Source: Methanobacteriota archaeon
GTDB lineage: Archaea > Halobacteriota > Methanomicrobia > Methanomicrobiales > Methanomicrobiaceae
Reading direction: 5' to 3'
Length of the DNA stretch: 64,000 nucleotides
NCBI GenBank assembly: GCA_016841665.1
Contig: JAENYT010000003.1
Span: forward strand, 1 to 64,000
A program made the position numbers and the translations under genes. The notes beneath the pieces were generated by a model. The model did not search any database. It saw nothing but the letters and a program-made list of their open reading frames with translations, and was not told where the DNA came from. Below, in pieces: positions 1-8,170 of this stretch (within the stretch, counting starts at the first letter, position 1; each line of letters opens with the position of its first letter).

Positions 1-162
1 GCCCGGGGGCTGGACGGGCCTTCGATCCGCCGGTTCGGCTGCAGCGACTGCCGCTGCGGCTCCCACCTCTTTTTTCGTCCGCACGACCCCGGCGAAGAGA
101 TCACGGGCGTGCTGGCCGTGCTCGGGCTCGCGGTCCACCGGCATGCCGTTCCCAATGAATGA
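1..162 (+). CDS. C-terminal fragment of an unrecognised protein
   Basis: The reading frame is open from the first base of the window and stops at TGA 160-162, giving 53 residues of a protein that begins outside the window. It contains a Cys-rich stretch, FGCSDCRCGSHLFF, which could bind metal. I do not recognise the family. The same frame continues after the TGA for another 38 sense codons to a second TGA at 277-279, and that continuation also reads like protein (for example VVDPEGEGCIIPP). The gene may therefore be interrupted by a nonsense mutation or a sequence error. Third-position GC is high on both sides of the first stop. No promoter is visible between the two parts. Confidence 0.45.
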   Translation, partial: ARGLDGPSIRRFGCSDCRCGSHLFFRPHDPGEEITGVLAVLGLAVHRHAVPNE

Positions 163-452
163 GGCAAAGAGGGCAGTTACGTCGTGGATCCCGAGGGGGA
201 GGGCTGCATCATTCCCCCGGCCCTGCACATCTCATCCGCACAGCAACCGCAGCTGATCGAGGCGTTGTTGCGGGCATGAGCGGAAGAGAGGCACTCGAGC
301 TTCTCTGATGCCGCCGCCATCCGGGCTTCCCGCCGGGCTATGGCGCGATTGGCCCAGGATGGGGATCCGGAGGGAAAACGCTCCCCGCGCCGTTACGCCG
401 CCGTTTTGCAACGAGCAAAACTATGAAATAACTACACGCCAAGCATTACAAT

Positions 453-1031
453 ATGAAGGTTCTCGGCATCTCCGGAAGCAACAGGAAGGACGGCAATACC
501 GCATTTCTCGTCAAAAGAATTCTCGAACACGTCGACGAGGAGGAGTGTTATGAGATCGAGACCGAATTCGTGTCGCTGGCGGGAAAAACTATCAAGCCCT
601 GCACGGGGTGCGAACTGTGTAAAGAGAAGAAGACGTGCGTGATCCAGAATGACGACTGGGGGGACATAGCGGAGAGGATTCTTGACTGCGACGTGCTCAT
701 CCTGGGGTCGCCCACCTACTACTACGACGTCTGCGGCCACCTGAAAAATTTCATGGACCGGACCTACTCGTTCTATCATGACCGCAAACTCGCGGGGAGG
801 AGCGCCATCGTCGTCTCCGTCTGCGCCGACCGCGGGTGCGAGCGGACGCTGGAGACCCTGGAGGCGTTCGTCAACACCCACGAGTTCTCCTACCTCGGCT
901 TCGTCGGGGGGCGGGGCTACCTGCCGGGCGATATCCTCAGGGACGAGCGCGCGCTGGCCAAATGCAAGAAAGTCGCCGGCAATGTCATCAAGCTCCTGAG
1001 AAAAAATTCCGAGTATATCAAGTCGCTGTGA
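453..1031 (+). CDS. Iron-sulfur flavoprotein (NADPH-dependent FMN reductase family)
   Basis: This 192-residue protein has the flavodoxin-like fold of the FMN reductase family. The N-terminal phosphate loop is GISGSNRKDGNT (residues 5-16), and GSPTYYYDV (85-93) lines the flavin site. A compact cysteine motif at C50, C53, C56 and C62 (C-x2-C-x2-C-x5-C) matches the 4Fe-4S site of the methanogen iron-sulfur flavoprotein Isf. Isf is a small cytoplasmic electron carrier linked to ferredoxin and to reduction of O2 or peroxide. The physiological partner here is unknown. No Shine-Dalgarno site precedes the ATG, and an AT-rich box lies about 25 bases upstream, so the message may be leaderless. A T6 run at 1052-1057 follows the stop. 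Confidence 0.85.
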   Translation: MKVLGISGSNRKDGNTAFLVKRILEHVDEEECYEIETEFVSLAGKTIKPCTGCELCKEKKTCVIQNDDWGDIAERILDCDVLILGSPTYYYDVCGHLKNFMDRTYSFYHDRKLAGRSAIVVSVCADRGCERTLETLEAFVNTHEFSYLGFVGGRGYLPGDILRDERALAKCKKVAGNVIKLLRKNSEYIKSL

Positions 1032-1121
1032 GGAGGGGAAGCGGCTCAATCTTTTTTCAAGACCACACCGCGAACATTCACTGTGTTCTTTTTAAAAATT
1101 ACGAAGAGGGGAGGGGAGCCC

Positions 1122-1904
1122 TCATTTCGTCTTCTGTTTCAGCTGCCCGGGTGGGGTGCCTTTCTCCTTCGTGGAGTTATTGCCACGCTCTGTGGCGGAT
1201 GTGCCTTTTTGGTGGCCTTCCCCGTTTCCTGAGATTTTGACCGTATCCTTTCCGGAGGCGATAACACCCTGTCCGGAATTCCCGGTTGCATTGACCTGCA
1301 GCGTTGCCTCGTCACCCTCTGCATCCAGATCGAACGCCTGACGTCTGAACTTGAGCATCAGGGTACCGCCATTCTTCATGTTCATGTGCACGCGTTCAGG
1401 TTCGGCTCCATTGAGCGTATAGTTCCCGATATCTTCTGCAAGATTCAGCCCGCAGATATCGGAAAGAGTGATGAACACGGTCATGATCCCGTTGCTCCAG
1501 GGGTTCAACGATCTCGGGACGATTTTGGTGGTAAGCGGGACCGGCTCAACGGTGACGTTGAGGGTGTTGGTTCCGTACCCTCCGTCAATGTGGGTAACAT
1601 TGACCTCCACCGCATAGGTTCCGGCTGCTGAATACGCGTGCTGCGCCGTCACCGTGCTGTTCTGTTCATCAACCTCTCCGGCGTCCACCGCACCGTCGCC
1701 CCAGGCAACCCGGGCGCTGTGATTGTCGGCAAAAACGGGGTCTTTGAAGGTTGCATTGATTGCCACCGCATCCGCCGCACATACTGTCTGGTCCTCTCCC
1801 GCATCCACCACGATGCCCGTGGCTGCTGCCGGCGTACAGGCAAGGGCGAGGAGCAGGATGACCAGCACTCCAGAATGTGATCGATTCATATGCACCATCC
1901 TCAT
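1122..1904 (-). CDS. Exported PKD-domain protein
   Basis: This 260-residue protein has an N-terminal signal peptide (hydrophobic LVILLLALACTPAAA, about residues 14-28). A PKD-type beta-sandwich follows at about 30-120, with the typical WGDG and a C-terminal strand GTYAVEVNV. A second, less recognisable beta domain (125-205) carries several N-x-S/T sequons. The tail, rich in Lys, Gly and Thr, has no membrane anchor, so the protein is probably secreted or wall-associated. PKD domains usually mediate protein-protein or carbohydrate contact on methanogen surfaces. A strong TATA-like box (TTTATATATTT on the minus strand, about 1930-1940) lies about 26-30 bases upstream of the first ATG. An alternative start is the ATG at 1889, which has GGTG just before it. 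Confidence 0.75.
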   Translation of the reverse strand: MRMVHMNRSHSGVLVILLLALACTPAAATGIVVDAGEDQTVCAADAVAINATFKDPVFADNHSARVAWGDGAVDAGEVDEQNSTVTAQHAYSAAGTYAVEVNVTHIDGGYGTNTLNVTVEPVPLTTKIVPRSLNPWSNGIMTVFITLSDICGLNLAEDIGNYTLNGAEPERVHMNMKNGGTLMLKFRRQAFDLDAEGDEATLQVNATGNSGQGVIASGKDTVKISGNGEGHQKGTSATERGNNSTKEKGTPPGQLKQKTK

Positions 1905-2075
1905 GTAAGTACCTTAACTTCATATAACAAATATATAAAACCTTTGGTCTATGATAATCACTGCTGATAACAGGTCCGCTCCCCGCGCCGCTCTGGCTAT
2001 GCTTCGCAGGAGAGTTCCAAAACGGCACTTGCAATATGCTATTGGCGGAAGGAGAAGGACACGGCGTGCATCCGC

Positions 2076-3170
2076 TCAGAGACGCCCGTACAGCGTGGTC
2101 CGCTGGACCAGGTTCCGGCCGAGATCCTCGACAATCCGCCGCATCTCCACCGGATCGAGGTACTCAGTATCGGAAGCACCGGCTTCCCTGGAGATGCTTT
2201 CCTCAAACAGCGTTCCCCCCAGATCGTTTGCGCCGGCAAGCAGGGCCAGCTGGGCCATCTTCAGCCCCAACTTCACCCATGAGATCTGGATGTGGTCAAA
2301 ATTGTCAAGGAACAGCCGGGAGACCGCGTACATCAGAATATCTTCACGCCCGGTTGCGCCGGGGCGGGCCAACCCGGACCGGTAGAGAGGGGTGCGGAAA
2401 TGGATGAAAGAGAGGGGCACAAATTCGGTAAATCCTCCCGTATCGTCCTGAATATCCCTGATAATGGAGAGGTGCCGGATCTGGTCCGCCGCCGACTCCA
2501 CATGCCCGTACATGATGGTGGCCGTGGTGGGAATGCCGAGATCATGTGCCTCCCTGATGATCCGCTCCCAGGTGGCGGTATCGATCTTTCCCGGGCAGAT
2601 GACCCGGCGCACCCCGTCAACCAGGATCTCCGCGGCGGTCCCGCACAGTGAATTCAACCCTGCATCTTTCAGCCGCTCGAGCATTTCCCGTGTGGTGATG
2701 CCGCTTTTTTGGGCACCGTAGGCGACCTCCATCGGGTTACTGGCGTGGATGTGCACGCGGGGAAGCGCCTCGCGGATCCAGTCGATGATGCCGGTATAGG
2801 AATCGGCAGAAAAATCGGGATGAAGACCGCTCACCGTACAGATCTCGGTCACCCCCCTCGATCCAGCGAGGCGCGCCTTCTCCTGCACCTCGCGTTGCTC
2901 CAGGCAGAATGCATCCGCATCCCCGGGTTTTCTGGAAAATCCACAAAACCCACAGGAGTTCACGCACAGGTTGGTCACATTTATGTTCTGGTTGCGGACA
3001 TAGGTCACCGCATCCCCGACACGCTGCTCTCTGGCCGCATCGGCAGCGCTCGTGATCTCCCAGATCTCCCGGCCGCGTGCCGAGAGAAGTTCCAGGCCCT
3101 CATCCCCGGTCAGGCGGTGCCCCGCGAGGACATCGGCGAGAAGGGTGGTGGTTCTGATACCGGACACCAT
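2076..3170 (-). CDS. cofH: FO synthase subunit 2 (5-amino-6-ribitylaminouracil--L-tyrosine 4-hydroxyphenyl transferase)
   Basis: This 364-residue radical SAM enzyme of coenzyme F420 synthesis joins the 4-hydroxybenzyl unit of tyrosine to 5-amino-6-ribitylaminouracil. Its product is closed by CofG to the deazaflavin FO. The radical SAM cluster cysteines are C69, C73 and C76 (CVNSCGFC). Sequences I recall as characteristic of CofH are present: AEILVDGVRRVICPGKI, GIPTTATIMYGHVE and EFVPLSFIH. This copy looks like canonical CofH, whereas the second copy at 6223-7299 departs at several of these sites. cofG is not in the window. A TATA-like box (ACTTATAG on the minus strand, about 3195-3203) suggests a nearly leaderless transcript. 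Confidence 0.9.
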   Translation of the reverse strand: MVSGIRTTTLLADVLAGHRLTGDEGLELLSARGREIWEITSAADAAREQRVGDAVTYVRNQNINVTNLCVNSCGFCGFSRKPGDADAFCLEQREVQEKARLAGSRGVTEICTVSGLHPDFSADSYTGIIDWIREALPRVHIHASNPMEVAYGAQKSGITTREMLERLKDAGLNSLCGTAAEILVDGVRRVICPGKIDTATWERIIREAHDLGIPTTATIMYGHVESAADQIRHLSIIRDIQDDTGGFTEFVPLSFIHFRTPLYRSGLARPGATGREDILMYAVSRLFLDNFDHIQISWVKLGLKMAQLALLAGANDLGGTLFEESISREAGASDTEYLDPVEMRRIVEDLGRNLVQRTTLYGRL

Positions 3171-3256
3171 GCTATATGTTCACAAGGCTCGCGCGACTAT
3201 AAGTGTGTTCTGTTCCCGGCAGTATCCCTCAGGGACACAAAAAAGTGATTCGCGGG

Positions 3257-3463
3257 TTATTTCCACAACCAGCCCAGCACGCCCCTGCTCTCCGTTTCGT
3301 TCCGGGCGAGTCCCTGCAGGCGGTTCATCTCCTGCTCCATATGCTGTACCTGTTCCCGGAGCATTGCCTTCGTCTCCCCATCGCAGTCGCACTCCCTGAT
3401 AAGACGATGCATCTTGCGGATCCTCGCACCGTTCGCCTGCACCTCTGCGGCGATTGCTCGCAC
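3257..3463 (-). CDS. Small coiled-coil protein, function unknown
   Basis: This 68-residue, highly charged alpha-helical protein has heptad-like spacing through about residues 15-58 (KMHRLIREC, MLREQVQHMEQEMNRLQ), so a short coiled coil is likely. It has no signal peptide or membrane segment, and the C-terminus is hydrophobic (VLGWLWK). The frame upstream of residue 1 contains no ATG before a stop, so the GTG at 3461-3463 is the best start, preceded by AGAGG. Two cysteines (CDC) lie mid-protein. It stands alone between cofH and recQ. The coding-like base composition and coherent helix support a real gene, but no function can be assigned. Confidence 0.5.
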   Translation of the reverse strand: MRAIAAEVQANGARIRKMHRLIRECDCDGETKAMLREQVQHMEQEMNRLQGLARNETESRGVLGWLWK

Positions 3464-3679
3464 CGCCTCTTCATCGCCCCGGCAAAGATGCGGACAAATC
3501 CTTTGCGTTCATGGATACGCTCATCAAATGGTATGAACTCAGGGGTTCATCGAGGGAACCGCATGGTTATATGGAATCACGCATCGCAGCTCCTCGGCCC
3601 GCCACACCCTGCACCCCTGCCGGGATCATGTGCACGTGCACAACAGCAAAAACGAATCAACACAAACGTTCACTGAAGC

Positions 3680-5833
3680 ATGGAACGTCCGCCCGATGCA
3701 CTGGAGCGCAGGGACGCCTGCCGGGTGCTGAAACGCTATTTCGGCTACACGTCGTTTCTTCCCCACCAGGAGGAGATTATACGGGCCGTCCTCGAAGGAC
3801 GGGACGTGCTCGCCGTGATAGCCACAGGAGGGGGGAAATCGCTCTGCTATCAGCTTCCCGCCCTCCTGCAGGACGGGCTCACCGTCGTCGTCTCCCCGCT
3901 TATCGCCCTGATGAAGGACCAGGTGGACGGGCTGCGGGAATGCGGTGTCGCCGCGGCCCACCTCAACAGCACCCTTGCTTTCGAGGAGCGGGTGCGCATC
4001 GAAGAGGACCTTCGCCGGGGCACCCTGAACATCCTCTATGTCTCTCCCGAGAAGGTGGTACAGCCCGGGTTCCGGCAGCTTCTGCAGGGGCTGAAGATCG
4101 ATCTTGTCGCCATCGACGAAGCACATTGCATCTCCCAGTGGGGCCACGAGTTTCGGCCCGAGTACCGGCAGCTGGCCCTCCTCAAGCGCACCTTCCCCAA
4201 AACCCCGGTCATCGCACTGACCGCGACGGCAACCCCGGCGGTGAGAAGGGATATCTGCGAGCAGCTCCACCTAGATTCCCCGGTGATGTGCGTCGGCAGC
4301 TTTTTGCGGCGCAACCTCCACTACCGGGTGGTACCGAAGAGCAGCGCCTACGCCCAGATCGTGGGGTATCTCGCAAAGCACCGCGCTGATTCGGGGATCA
4401 TTTACTGCACGAGCAAGAAAACCGTGGGGGATCTGGCACAAAAATTGAACAGGGACGGTTTCCTGGCACAACCCTACCACGCCGGGCTCGACGCCCGGGT
4501 GCGGAGCAGGACGCAGGAGAGATTTATCCGGGATTCGGTGCGCATCATCGTGGCCACCGTCGCATTCGGGATGGGCATCGACAAGCCTGACGTGCGGTTC
4601 GTCATCCACTACGATCTCCCCCAGACCCTGGAGCAGTACTACCAGGAGACCGGGCGGGCAGGCAGGGACGGGGAGAAGAGCGACTGCATGCTCCTCTACT
4701 CCCGGGGAGACCGTGCGAAGGTGCAGTACTTCATCGAGAAAAAGAGCAGTGAGGCCGAAAAACGGGTCGCCAGGAGAAAAATGGCAGAAATGATCGAGTT
4801 CTGTGAGAGCGGTTCATGCCGGGTGCGGATGCTGCTGCGCTACTTCGGGGAGGAGCTCTCCTCCGAGTCCTGCGGGACCTGCGACAACTGCCTCGAGCCC
4901 CGGCGGACGTTCGACGGCACGGAGATCGCACGGACGGTGATCGCCTGCGTCTCCCAGTTCGGCGCCCCGTTCGGTGCGGGCTACCTCGCGGATGTGCTGC
5001 GGGGGGCGAAGAGCGCGAAAATACGGGAGCGCGGCCATACGACCATCCCCGCATACGGCTCGGGCAGGTGGCGGACGAGGAACCAGTGGACGGATTATAT
5101 CGGGGAACTCGTCCGCAAAGGATACCTCTCCGTGGAAGGCGACCGCTACCCGGTCATCGTCCTCAACGCACAGAGCAGGGCGGTCGCGGAAGGGCGCATG
5201 GAGGTGGTGCTGAGCGAACGGCGCGAAGTACCGGCGGCACACCGCGGATCCGCAGGAGAGGGCTATGATGCTGCCCTGTTCGCCTGCCTCAAAGACCTGC
5301 GCTCCGATCTTTCCCGGGAGGAGGGGGTCGCCCCGTTCATGATCTTCTCCGACGCCACCCTCCGGGAGATGGCGGCGGTTCTCCCCCGCACTCGAGAGGA
5401 CCTCCTCGCCATCCGGGGGATCGGCGCCCACAAGCTGCGCAACTACGGTGATGCGTTTCTGGCCGCGATCGTCGAGCACCGCGACGCCCGCCCTGAGGCG
5501 TCAGCACCGCTGCAGGGCGGGACCGCTCTTGCCCCCGACTCGATCGCCACGACCCTCGCCCTCTACCGGCGTGGCTACACCGTGCGGGAGATCGCGTACG
5601 CACGGGAAATGGCGGAAGAGACCGTAGGGGCCCAGATCGAGGCGATCATCATGGGCGGTGAGGCCATCTCCCTCGACGATCTGGTCATGCATGCCAAACA
5701 GGAGGCGATCAGGGATGCGATTGCCCGATGCGGACCCGGGAATCTCCGGCTCCTGAAATCGCACCTCGGCGACCGCTATTCCTACAACGAGATACGCTTT
5801 GTGCGGGCGTGGATGGCGGTGCGTGCGCAGTAG
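3680..5833 (+). CDS. recQ: ATP-dependent DNA helicase RecQ
   Basis: This 717-residue 3'-5' superfamily 2 helicase acts in recombination repair and restart of stalled forks. The order is: RecA-like domain 1 with Walker A ATGGGKS (48-54) and DEAH (146-149); domain 2 with IVATVAFGMGIDKPDVR and the QETGRAGRDG motif VI; a zinc-binding region with Cys ligands around FCESGSC and CGTCDNC (about 375-412); a winged-helix RQC region; and an HRDC domain (about 530-605). A C-terminal helical region of about 95 residues carries an HTH-like segment (YTVREIAYAREM). RecQ is patchy in archaea and typical of bacteria, so ancient acquisition is possible. It lies between the two cofH copies but is transcribed the opposite way. 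Confidence 0.95.
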   Translation: MERPPDALERRDACRVLKRYFGYTSFLPHQEEIIRAVLEGRDVLAVIATGGGKSLCYQLPALLQDGLTVVVSPLIALMKDQVDGLRECGVAAAHLNSTLAFEERVRIEEDLRRGTLNILYVSPEKVVQPGFRQLLQGLKIDLVAIDEAHCISQWGHEFRPEYRQLALLKRTFPKTPVIALTATATPAVRRDICEQLHLDSPVMCVGSFLRRNLHYRVVPKSSAYAQIVGYLAKHRADSGIIYCTSKKTVGDLAQKLNRDGFLAQPYHAGLDARVRSRTQERFIRDSVRIIVATVAFGMGIDKPDVRFVIHYDLPQTLEQYYQETGRAGRDGEKSDCMLLYSRGDRAKVQYFIEKKSSEAEKRVARRKMAEMIEFCESGSCRVRMLLRYFGEELSSESCGTCDNCLEPRRTFDGTEIARTVIACVSQFGAPFGAGYLADVLRGAKSAKIRERGHTTIPAYGSGRWRTRNQWTDYIGELVRKGYLSVEGDRYPVIVLNAQSRAVAEGRMEVVLSERREVPAAHRGSAGEGYDAALFACLKDLRSDLSREEGVAPFMIFSDATLREMAAVLPRTREDLLAIRGIGAHKLRNYGDAFLAAIVEHRDARPEASAPLQGGTALAPDSIATTLALYRRGYTVREIAYAREMAEETVGAQIEAIIMGGEAISLDDLVMHAKQEAIRDAIARCGPGNLRLLKSHLGDRYSYNEIRFVRAWMAVRAQ

Positions 5834-5894
5834 CCGCTGCGGGCTTGCGGGGGGAGGGATACGCTTATAGTGTCCGCCAGCTATCCCGCCTACC

Positions 5895-6215
5895 ATGACA
5901 CAGGTGCTGCACAAGTTCAGGCATGAGCGGGTCAAGCTCGCGATGAAGGAGGGTGAAGGTTATGTCATCCCCATGGGGCCGACAAGCCTGGTGGCCGTGG
6001 TGACCGACCACGGGGTGGTGGGCAACGACCTCCTGGATACGGAGATGCTCGAAAATTTCGATTTCGCTGCGGCAAAGATCGCACCCACCGAAGGTGATGT
6101 CATCGAGAGCCTCGAAGACCTGATGGAGGGCGAGGTCAAGGCGGCCAACCTGCACGCGGTCCAGCGCCACGTCGAGGTGGGCATGAGCGCTCTCGAGGCG
6201 CTGAACCGCCTCTGA
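5895..6215 (+). CDS. DUF1805 (YunC-like) protein
   Basis: This 106-residue soluble protein resembles the DUF1805/YunC family. A beta strand (TSLVAVVTDHG) is followed by GNDLLDTEMLENFDFAAAKI, then a region (DVIESLEDLMEGEVKAAN) and the C-terminal VGMSALEALNRL. The last part aligns by eye with the GMSGREAL ending of Bacillus YunC. The family has no established biochemical function. The start ATG lies about 17 bases after a TATA-like CTTATAGTG (5863-5871), so a short leader or leaderless message is likely. The gene sits between recQ and the convergent second cofH gene, separated from the latter by only 7 bases. Confidence 0.65.
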   Translation: MTQVLHKFRHERVKLAMKEGEGYVIPMGPTSLVAVVTDHGVVGNDLLDTEMLENFDFAAAKIAPTEGDVIESLEDLMEGEVKAANLHAVQRHVEVGMSALEALNRL

Positions 6216-6222
6216 GCCCGCG

Positions 6223-7299
6223 TCATACCCGTTCGTAGGTCGTCGTCCGCTGTCGCAGCGTAACCCCAAGATCGTCGGCGATACGCCGCATCTCCGCCGG
6301 ATCGAAGAAGCCGCCCGCCTCGCCGCCGGCATCGGCCGAGACCGCGTCGACGAACATCGTGCCGCCGATATCGTTGCCGCCGGCACGCAGGAGGATCGAG
6401 GTCATTTTGAGGCCCACCTTCTGCCAGGGGACCTGGATGTGGTCGAAATTATCCAGAAAAAGGCGGGAGACGGCGAGAAGGAGGAGGTCTTCTCGGCCCG
6501 TGGCGCCCCGCGGGGCGATGCCCGACTCAAAGAGTGGGGTATGCTCGTAGAGCCAGGAGAGGGGAACCAGCTCCGTAAATCCCCCTGTTTCATCCTGGAT
6601 ATCGCGCAGCACGGAGATGTGGCGGATGCGGTCCTCCTCCGATTCCACCGAGCCGTACATGATGGTGGCCGTCGATTTGATCCCCATCCCGTGGGCTTCT
6701 TTGATGATCCGCACCCATTCATCGGTTGACACCTTCCGGGGGCAGATGATCTCCCGCACCCGGTCAACCAGGATCTCGGCAGCTGTTCCCTGTAGCGTGC
6801 CGAGACCTGCATCCCGCACCATGCGGATCACCTCTTCGGTGGAGATCCCGCTCTTCTTCGCCGCCCAGGCGAGCTCGTCCGGGCTGCCGGTATGAATGTC
6901 CGCCCGGGGAACGACCTCGTGCACCCAGGCGATGATATCCCGGTACGATTCGGCGTTGAAATCGGGGTGGACCCCGGAGAGCAGGCAGATTTCGGTCACC
7001 TCCCGCTCCTTTGCCAGCACCGCCTGCTCCTGGATCTGTTCCTTGCCGAAAAAATACGTCCCTTCCGCTCCCCTCGGCTTCCCGAAGCCGCAGAAGCCGC
7101 AGACATTCTTGCAGATATTGGTGACGTGCAGGTTCTGGTTGCGCACGTAGGTGACCGTGTCCCCGACCTTCATCTCCCGCACGCGGTCGGCGGCAGCGGC
7201 GATCTCCCATACCCTCCGGTCTCTGGTCTTCAGCAGTCCGACCGCCTCCTGTTCGGTGAGGCGGTGCCCTGCGATTACATCTTCCAGCAGTTGTTTCAT
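6223..7299 (-). CDS. Second CofH-type radical SAM enzyme (divergent paralogue)
   Basis: This 358-residue paralogue of the gene at 2076-3170 keeps the radical SAM cysteines C63, C67 and C70 (CKNVCGFC) and the AEILVDRVREIICPRKV region. It differs from canonical CofH at sites near the active barrel: GIKSTATIMYGSVE in place of GIPTTATIMYGHVE, ELVPLSWLYEHTPL in place of EFVPLSFIHFRTPL, and WQKVG in place of WVKLG. It may be a redundant FO synthase subunit or have a changed substrate. The adjacent minus-strand signal peptidase gene ends 19 bases upstream of its start, so the two may be cotranscribed. Family assignment is firm; the exact reaction of this copy is not. Confidence 0.85.
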   Translation of the reverse strand: MKQLLEDVIAGHRLTEQEAVGLLKTRDRRVWEIAAAADRVREMKVGDTVTYVRNQNLHVTNICKNVCGFCGFGKPRGAEGTYFFGKEQIQEQAVLAKEREVTEICLLSGVHPDFNAESYRDIIAWVHEVVPRADIHTGSPDELAWAAKKSGISTEEVIRMVRDAGLGTLQGTAAEILVDRVREIICPRKVSTDEWVRIIKEAHGMGIKSTATIMYGSVESEEDRIRHISVLRDIQDETGGFTELVPLSWLYEHTPLFESGIAPRGATGREDLLLLAVSRLFLDNFDHIQVPWQKVGLKMTSILLRAGGNDIGGTMFVDAVSADAGGEAGGFFDPAEMRRIADDLGVTLRQRTTTYERV

Positions 7300-7318
7300 G
7301 GATCCCCTACCAGATTAC

Positions 7319-8008
7319 TCACGATTTCGGTTGTTTCTTCGTTTTCCCCGCGGGCTGGTCCTGTGCCTTTTGCCGCATGCGCATCCAGGCCTCATGCAGG
7401 ATCATGATGACCAGCACCACCACGGCGAGGGGGACGATGTTGAGGGGGAGGTAGCCTACCAGGGGAATGGCAAAGAGAGCTTTGCCCACGATCCACTCTT
7501 CCCTGACCGGCTGAATGACCCCAACCCCCGGCAGAAACGAGTTCTGGTCCACGACCGGGTTGTTGTCCCCCTTCGTGATGTAGCCACCCTGTCCGTCCGC
7601 ATCGGTCCATGCCATCGCCCGGTGGATGATAGGGTGGATCGAATCCGCCCCATTGGGCCGGTAGATGATCACGTCGCCGTAGACGGGATCTCCGTCGAGG
7701 TCGGGATACGCAGTGAAACGGCCGCTGCCCGTCCGCATCCCCTCCTCATTGGTGAGGAGCTCGCCGAAGCGGTGTTCCTCCACGACAAAGACGAGATCGC
7801 CCACCTGCATGTTGGGCACCATGCTCTCCGATTCTACGGCGACCACCGCCGGCCAGGTGCCGCTTACCAGGAAGAGCACGAGGGCGATTGTTCCCACCAC
7901 ACCGACGACCCAGAGGAGATCGCGGGCAAATGATGCTGCAGGATGGTCGCTCCTGAGGAGTCCCGAGAGCAGGGACCGGTCCTCTTCCCGCTTCCCCGAG
8001 GTCTTCAT
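7319..8008 (-). CDS. Signal peptidase I, archaeal/ER type (S26B)
   Basis: This 229-residue membrane protease removes signal peptides from exported proteins. An N-terminal membrane segment (about residues 30-50) precedes the catalytic serine in VESESMVPNM (S62). A histidine replaces the bacterial general-base lysine in IIHRAMAW (H129), followed by GYITKGDNN with D148, as in the S26B Ser-His-Asp type. A second hydrophobic segment lies near the C-terminus (about 185-212), followed by a basic tail. An insertion between S62 and H129 (residues about 78-108) is longer than in minimal archaeal enzymes. It presumably processes signal peptides such as those of the exported proteins at 1122, 38968 and 40574. 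It reads in the same direction as the second cofH gene. Confidence 0.88.
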   Translation of the reverse strand: MKTSGKREEDRSLLSGLLRSDHPAASFARDLLWVVGVVGTIALVLFLVSGTWPAVVAVESESMVPNMQVGDLVFVVEEHRFGELLTNEEGMRTGSGRFTAYPDLDGDPVYGDVIIYRPNGADSIHPIIHRAMAWTDADGQGGYITKGDNNPVVDQNSFLPGVGVIQPVREEWIVGKALFAIPLVGYLPLNIVPLAVVVLVIMILHEAWMRMRQKAQDQPAGKTKKQPKS

Positions 8009-8170
8009 ACCTATCGGTATAGTCTATTCCCTCCCATAATAGTTTGTTACCCCGCATTTTCCCCGCAGGGCGAAATAGCGGCATATTCCGGGATGCGTCC
8101 GCCCGGACAGGAGCGCGCCGGCGCGGGGTAGCGACATCTTTTCTTCATTTCCCACCAAACCACTTCAGCA

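Noticed and set aside
1-279. Selenocysteine reading of the TGA at 160-162
   Set aside because: Selenoproteins are known in Methanococcales and Methanopyrus, not in this order, and no insertion element was seen.
3626-4270. Long minus-strand frame opposite recQ
   Set aside because: It is a shadow frame of the clear RecQ gene, with no domain of its own.
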